A DNA stretch of 64,000 nt from Ramazzottius varieornatus (Eukaryota > Tardigrada > Eutardigrada > Parachela > Ramazzottiidae). The DNA lies in contig BDGG01000002.1 in assembly GCA_001949185.1 (NCBI GenBank), forward strand, positions 93,783-157,782, in the 5' to 3' direction. Each line of letters opens with the position of its first letter. The stretch's first letter is position 1. This document shows, in pieces, positions 58,631 to 64,000 of the stretch. The notes beneath the pieces were generated by a model. That model searched no databases and was not told the DNA's origin. It saw only the letters and a program-made list of their open reading frames with translations. Made by a program: the position numbers and the translations under genes.

Positions 58631-60427
58631 TCAAAGAAGCCTTACTGGAATGAGGAGAGTGTAGGCTAGTATTAACCTCTGAACCCAGGAGGACGTTAAT
58701 CCAGAAGCTTTGTTACAGAGATCTTTCTCGCAGAAACAGAGGACACCTTGCATGTTGGTGTGGCAGCCGTGCATGGCCAACCCAGGTAGTCCGCAGTCCC
58801 GCACCACTTTGCCGTCCAGCGACGTCGCTCGGATGCAGCTGTCGATGATGCCGCTCGATCCCACGCATTCCACTTGGCGCTGAAGCTCGCCAACCCTGTC
58901 AGAGAATACCCCGTCGTTAGGAAATCCACCAGAAACTTTCGAAAGACAGCAAGGTTTTGCATGGCTTAAAGGTCTGCCTAAAGGGGTGGATTTTGAGCTA
59001 TGCCAGGCAGTTCGTAGCGCGGCTCAGAGCAACATGGTCTACCGAAAGTGTTCCCAGTGTTTCCCCGAGCATTGCTTATGGTCACCCGCAGAGGGGAAAC
59101 TTAAATACGGTTTCAATTAACTTATAAGTCAGGACCAAACACAGCATGGCTGACGAGAGTGCGGATATTTTTCCCAGTTTCCATCTGAAGTCATTCTTAC
59201 CCGTATATGCATCGAATGGATCTTCCTTCTTCCAGCATCTTCGAGGTGAGGCCTTTCGCAATCTCAGTGGAGTTACTTCGTTTGTACTGTTGAAAGTAGT
59301 CGCCGGTCATCTCCGTCAGGATAGCTTTGGTGGAAGACAAGGAAGTGTCGCTGAGGTTGGCCGTGGCTATCTCCGGTGGCAGCATCCTGGCCATTTCGTC
59401 GTCAGCAATGATGGCGCTGCCGAACATGTCGATGATTAGCTGACTTCTGGCGTTGATGAGCTTGTCAGCACTGATGGACCGGATGGCCGCAGCTCCGGGA
59501 ATGTTGTGAGGGAAGGCGGCTTTGACCACCTTCATCGAAGGGTTTCTCCCTCGGTAATTCGGTCTTTTTTCCTTCTTTCCCTTCTTTCCTTTCTTCATTT
59601 TCCTTTTCCCCCCTATGTATTTGAAGAACAGGTATGATTGTGCTTCTATCTCGGAAACGGCTTTGAGGAAGTTACCTGGGAATGCTCTGAATCCGTTGGT
59701 TCCCTTGCCATTCCTGCCCGGTGTGAACATGGGCATCTGACACATATAGTGCTTCTTGTCAACGAAACAGGGTGCATCTTTCACCTTGATGATCTCGTCT
59801 TTCTGGTGGAACACCAAATACACGCTGGAAAACACAAGACGTAAAACGATACAAAATTACACGGAAAAAACTGGATCGCGGGAACAAACTTGATCGTTTC
59901 TGCTAGTAGCGCGTCAGTATCATTGGCCGGAATTCCAGCTAATGATACTGACAAGGTGCGCAGATTTGTATAATAATTGTTTGAAGTTACCAGTTGGGAG
60001 TTTCGTGTTTGGTCGGGTAGGTTTGATCATATTTCATTTTTCCCAGCGGTGTCAAAGGTGCGCCGTCCAGCCACTTGAATTCGGCAATTTTATAAGCATC
60101 GTTGGCGGCGACCCAGATGCTGGTGATGCCTCTCTTTAGGCACTCTTGGCGAATCCACTTGAGTAGCCTATCGGCTTCCTTGGGGTCACTCAAAATGGCC
60201 AAGAAGCCTTGCTGCTGCTTGCAGCCCTTCTCGGCGTCGACCCAGGTGGCCACGGCCTTGGGGTTGCGCAGGGGGAAGCCATAACAGCGCGCTGCTTTAG
60301 GGTTTTTGCGCAGCGACTCCCCAATGTAGGTTTTGGGACAGTAAGGCGGCCCGATTAGGTCATTGCCGGCCAGACAGAGATCAATCAACAGTAAGAATAA
60401 CAGGTAAGGAAGGAAGATGGTTTGCAT
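58631..60427 (-). CDS. C-type lectin domain fused to a Ly6/uPAR domain, GPI-type tail
   Basis: Three exons, 59991-60427, 59201-59824 and 58631-58895, join in phase to 441 residues ending in TGA. A signal peptide (MQTIFLPYLLFLLLIDLCLA) is followed by a C-type lectin fold with Cys pairs: YCPKTY, CYGFPL, W-x-AEKGCKQQQGFLA, SIWVAANDAYKIAEFKWLDG, CVYLVFHQ and APCFVDKKHYMCQM. No clear EPN or QPD plus WND calcium-binding set is visible, so sugar binding is doubtful. Next is a very Lys-rich linker (KRKMKKGKKGKKEKR), then a non-repetitive helical stretch. Then comes a Ly6-type module, from SIRCIYGVGELQRQVEC to GVLCFCEKDLCNKAS, with the closing C-x-C-x4-LCN signature. The end is a hydrophobic tail (WVQRLILAYTLLIPVRLL) typical of GPI attachment. 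The protein is predicted to sit on the cell surface. Phase-perfect splicing argues that it is one gene rather than two. Confidence 0.72.
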
Positions 60428-60671
60428 CGTGGTCAGTAACCAGCACGATCAATCATGAAGGATTGGCTTTACCGGTCAACATATTTGCACAAGAAAGGTT
60501 CGTCAGTTGCAAGTTGGGGAAGAAGAAAGAGAAGGAACGGTGTAATCGTCCGGCAGAATTAGAAAGAGAGTGGTGCTTTAGCGTAGCAACAGATGTGTTC
60601 ATTGTCAGTGCTGTACTACTCTGGACCGGCGGGATTTTGAAAGGAAGTTGTTGGTCTGGTGTAGGTGAAGA

Positions 60672-62849
60672 ATGAATCCTGAACAGAAAGACCCCTTAGC
60701 CTTGGATGTCATCAATGAACGAAGACTGGTGGCCGCCTTCCTGGACTTCCTTAGGACCAAAGGACACAAGTCGGACACGCTGGAAAACACCAGACAAGAA
60801 CTCGAACGTAAGTCAACTGGTACAGTCAAATCTCTTGTCGTCCACAAGTAAAGGGTGGCGCAGTCAAAAACCGAGACTGAAACCTGGTGCAGAAATGATC
60901 GAGACTTTGGATTCGGTTTGTGGTAGCAGTTGGTGCAAAATGGAAGCTCGGCAAACAGACGTGACAGAGGTTTTTTCTCACTGGCGCACTTTTTCCGTGT
61001 GATTGGCTGTTAAGTGCGGCACTTGGGAGTGCGATCTTGTCGACTTTGATTGACGATTCACAGAATGTTTAGGGTCGATGAATATTGTGCGATTGTGTAT
61101 ACTGGATGAACTGTGTGTACCTTTGCAGTTGTGAGGCAGAACCTGACGAAAGCTTTCGACTTGACCGAAGAGCGGATCGAGATCCTACGGCCGGCAGTAC
61201 CTCTGATGGACATTTTCTCCACACATCCTGATGCAGCCCCCAGCGACCCCAAGAGGGTGCTCGAGACCGAACTGAAGCAGACACCCACAGCGTCGGCTGA
61301 GTCCAAGAGCAAGGCAGAAGAATTCAAAAATAAAGGTGAATTCTTCCTTCCTTCACATTGATTTACCTGAACAGTTCGCGCACTGCAACCCTGAAATTGC
61401 ACGAAACAATGGTGACTCGTCTTTTCTTGACAGGAAACGACTTGATGAAGAATAACCAGGTGGAAGAAGCACTAACTGCCTACAGCCAAGCCATCAACCA
61501 CGATCCCACCAACCCTATTCTATACTGTAACAGGTCAGATAGGGAGAAGACAGATTTTAGTTTGATCTTACATTCAATCCGACAACTGTTAATAACTAGG
61601 CAAAGTCGAGCAGACTGGAAATTTGACACTTGTCCGTTATTTCAGGGCAGCTGCCTACTCGAAGAAGAATCAGCACGATTTGGCCGCCAAAGACTGCGAG
61701 ATTGCCTTGGCTTTCGACCCGAACTACGCCAAAGCATATGGCCGTTATGGGTAAGTGATCATCGCTCGGTAAGGCAACTCGACCAGATTGTTTTCCTGAA
61801 TGGCGCACCTTTCCATTGTTGCTGGCTGAACGCATGCGCCATTTGAGCTTTGCCCGCTTGTTGGTAGTTTGGCTTTACATGGACTGGGTCTTCTGAAAGA
61901 AGCCAAAGAAGCTTTGGACAAGGCGGTTTCCCTGGACCCTGAAAACCAGCTGTACAAGAACAACTTGAAGCTGGTGGAAGACGCCATACTTGCTGCCGAT
62001 GCGGCAGGCGCTGTAAGTTTGCCGACCAGTTGGAATGTGACGGTGATGATTTCCCTCTTGACACAGGCGTATATTTCTTACAGGCTGGTCAGATGCCTGG
62101 TGGTTTCCCGGGTATGCCTGGCGGTATGGGCGGCATGGGAAATATGTTTGAAATGCTGAACAACCCCGATTTCCAGAGTTCGGTAAGCATTGATGTCTAT
62201 TTCTTTCTTTGGCCGTAAAATTCATCCCTGGTTGTTTTTGGTTTCGGTAGATGATGCAAATGATGCAAAATCCTCAAGTTCAGCAGATGTAAGGACCCTT
62301 CTGGGTTTGTTCTACTCGAATTTTGAAATTGTAGACTATGATGTTTTCGTGGTTGGGATTTGGGCAAAGAAACTCGATAAGGCTGCTGTTCCCCACTGGC
62401 GCACGGTTTCAGGGTTTGACCGACGTCATGCGCCACTTGGGAAAGCGATCTTGGTGAGAATGTTTGTCAGGATTCGGCTCCGATCGAAGTACAGCGGTGC
62501 AATCTCGAGGGAACTTTCTGCTTGAATGACTACACAATCCTTTTGTTTTGACTTTTGTAGGGTGGGTCAGTTTTCCAGTATGTTTATGAATCAGATGGGC
62601 GGCCCCAACAACGGTAACGGCAACCCAGCGGGTATCCCAGCCATGCCGGGTATGCCGGGTGGTATGGCCAACCTGCAGGACATGATGTCGGGTGCTCTGG
62701 GTAACTTGACGCCAGAACAGCTGGCTGAGCAGATGCGAGGCATGTTTGGAGGACAGCAGCCTCCTGCGGCACCTGGCTCAAGCGACAGCAATCCCAACGC
62801 CAACCCCAATGACAAGAAAGATCCTCCGGGTCCTAGTTACTTTTCTTAA
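60672..62849 (+). CDS. SGTA: SGTA/SGT: small glutamine-rich TPR co-chaperone
   Basis: Eight exons begin at 60672 (60672-60807, 61129-61335, then from about 61434, 61647, 61869, 62084, 62252 and 62562) and end with TAA at 62847-62849. The N-terminal dimerisation domain reads LVAAFLDFLRTKGHKSDTLE. Three TPR motifs follow: FKNKGNDLMKNNQVEEALTA with YSQAINHDPTNPILYCNRAA, then AYSKKNQHDLAAKDCEIALA with FDPNYAKAYGRYGLALHGLG, then EAKEALDKAVSLDPENQLYK. The C terminus is rich in Gly, Met, Asn and Gln (MPGGFPGMPGGMGGMGNMFE, LNNPDFQSS, LTPEQLAEQMRGMFGGQQ). SGTA hands tail-anchored and mislocalised membrane proteins to the BAG6/GET pathway and binds Hsp70 and Hsp90 tails through its TPRs. The gene is intact. 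Confidence 0.94.
60978..61026. repeat. foldback repeat unit (SGTA intron 1)
   Basis: CTCACTGGCGCACT against AGTGCGGCACTTGGG. A broken partner (GGGTGGCGCAGTC) lies at 60851, about 125 bp upstream. Confidence 0.7.
61796..61846. repeat. foldback repeat unit (SGTA intron)
   Basis: TGAATGGCGCACC against GCATGCGCCATTTGAG, with leader AACTCGACCAGATTGTTTTC. Confidence 0.75.
62392..62440. repeat. foldback repeat unit (SGTA intron)
   Basis: CCCACTGGCGCACGG against CATGCGCCACTTGGG, with leader AACTCGATAAGGCTGCTGTT. Confidence 0.8.
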
Positions 62850-63380
62850 GAGCTGTTTGGACTGCTTGATCGATAGACTCTGGGTTCTCTACTGTACTTC
62901 AGAGGTACTTCGGAGTACGTTTTCCGACTTCGTTTCACGGTTTCTTCGGCCCCTTCTACTATCGTCATCACGTGTACTTCATTCTGTATTGTGGAAAGAT
63001 GGCGGACAGTCTTCTTACTGATGCTTTGATATGTGTTAGTAGCTCGTCGAATGCCGTCGTAATGGGCAGTCTTTTAATGGAAAACAAGGAAGGATTAAAG
63101 ATCACGGCAGAGATGTATGTCAAAGGTCCAGGGACTATCCGTGAATACACTCGCATTAAACCAGACTTTCTGAAACGCTCATTTCCCACGAAACGTCGAA
63201 AAGAAAGAAGGCCAACCATATCGGAAGTAGGCTCCGTCCGGCCAAAGTTATCGGCTTCGTTCGGCCAACACGGACAACGGTCAACAGGTACAGAGCAGGA
63301 CAAAAGAAGATTTGGCCTGGATGCCGAAACTGACAACCTGCTTTTCTTGTTCGATGGCTGGTTCCAGTGTTGCTTCTAGT
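62850..63380. other. 3' flank of SGTA, nothing recognised
   Basis: Open plus-strand frame at 62972-63379 (starting with MYFILYCGKMADSLLTDALI) shows no family resemblance. Confidence 0.35.
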
Positions 63381-63730
63381 TTAAAAGTTCCAAGCAGTCT
63401 GATTTCCTCTCGAGACGGACGGACGATCCCAAGAAAGACTGGATTGAAGGCCCTCTGCAATCCTTCTCTTTGTATTGCTGGGCCACCGTGGATAAAGCTC
63501 GGTCATGGAAGGGTTGAGCTGCGGGCCAACTTTCATTCCTTCAGCAATTACCGTGCAGAGGTCAGCGAGCCCTTTGTTGCAACTACCACCGATGGTACCA
63601 TCGTCCAAATACCAAAAGTTCAGGTGAGCCTCTTGCTAAGGACGTTGATGGCCAAACAGAACAGTACGGCGTTCAACGGATCGGCCTGCAGGACGCCTCT
63701 TGCTCAACTCAGGGTGTGCCGATCGTAGGT
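63381..63730 (-). mobile_element. LINE reverse-transcriptase remnant
   Basis: On the minus strand, DPLNAVLFCLAINVLSKRL and then, after a frameshift, FWYLDDGTIGGSCNKGLADL match the RT block containing the catalytic Asp pair. They correspond to GDPLGPLLFCLVIENLTQTL and FLDDDSIGG in the LINE at 31559-35204. QLNPSMTEL corresponds to ELNPSKCEL. Only the palm region remains, and it is heavily decayed. Confidence 0.8.
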
Positions 63731-64000
63731 AAGCTTGGCTAGAACCAATAATTTTCCAGAAAGTGGAAGGTTGGAGTCGAGCTTGCGCGGAACAGTCGCT
63801 TATAGAGATATGTTGCCTGTCCAGGCTATTCACAGCTACTGAGCTTCTCGACTCTTTTCTTCGGCTTGAACCTTGCACTGCTTACTTCCAGAATGACTTC
63901 TGAAGCCTCCCGCCACATTCTGCAAGTGACCGGAGGATCTTGGGAAGACATCCTTTAAGCACGGACAAAAGTCAAACCTGTGAATAGCTTACAACTAACA

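Noticed and set aside
58631-58962. Ly6 exon as an independent gene
   Set aside because: No start codon with a signal peptide precedes it, and its acceptor joins in phase to the lectin exon, restoring the first Ly6 Cys (SIRCIYGVGE).

Overview
The window is nuclear DNA of a gene-dense invertebrate animal. Genes are split by many short GT-AG introns (often 60-100 bp) and lie on both strands with little space between them. Almost every product is an animal or pan-eukaryotic protein. One precursor ends in an ASEFL-amide peptide, a signature I associate with arthropod EFLamide (TRH-like) precursors, so an ecdysozoan (arthropod, mite or tardigrade-like) is my best guess. That guess is an inference. 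There are no bacterial operons, and the only N run is 50 bases at 34404-34453.

Layout. 1-6 kb: GPN1 on the minus strand, an hAT-like MITE with a clean 8-bp target duplication, then an ARH3 (ADPRS) gene whose frame is broken three times. 6-13.6 kb: an intact SLC26A11-type anion transporter, an intronless bacterial-looking methyltransferase with an in-frame stop, a decayed tandem copy of it flanked by two related MITEs, and a TAL-like bHLH factor. 14.5-18.6 kb: two secreted neuropeptide precursors, one with WYL/SYL-amide peptides and one EFLamide-like, on either side of a tRNA-Leu(CAG). 19.7-24.2 kb: a 13-exon POMGNT1-like glycosyltransferase that lacks the metal-binding acidic residue. 25.7-29.1 kb: RUVBL2 and a small mitochondrially targeted protein. 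30.1-36.9 kb: a two-Tudor protein whose 4.2-kb intron holds an antisense R2-like LINE, itself hit by a second hAT-like MITE. 39.2-46.8 kb: an ADAMTSL/papilin-type matrix protein with seven TSP1 modules, a spacer, a PLAC domain and 13 copies of a 22-residue repeat. 47.8-50.6 kb: ZC4H2 with frame conflicts, and a fucosyltransferase (GT10) pseudogene. 51-57.1 kb: phospholipase D (PX-PH-HKD-HKD). 58.6-60.4 kb: an unusual gene joining a C-type lectin domain to a Ly6 domain with a GPI-type tail. 60.7-62.8 kb: SGTA. The right edge holds another reverse-transcriptase remnant.

The most striking non-gene structure is a short foldback repeat of about 51 bp, with CAAGTGGCGCA paired to TGCGCCACTTG. It occurs more than 15 times, only in introns, and often as tandem pairs about 80-100 bp apart.

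Several genes (ARH3, the methyltransferase, the GT10 gene) carry nonsense codons where a single C-to-T change from Gln or Arg would explain them, followed by still-recognisable coding sequence. They therefore look like recent losses, alleles or read-through cases, although assembly indels cannot be excluded. The genes do not form one pathway. The neuropeptide pair and the cluster of extracellular or glycan-related genes are the only groupings, and I would not over-read them.
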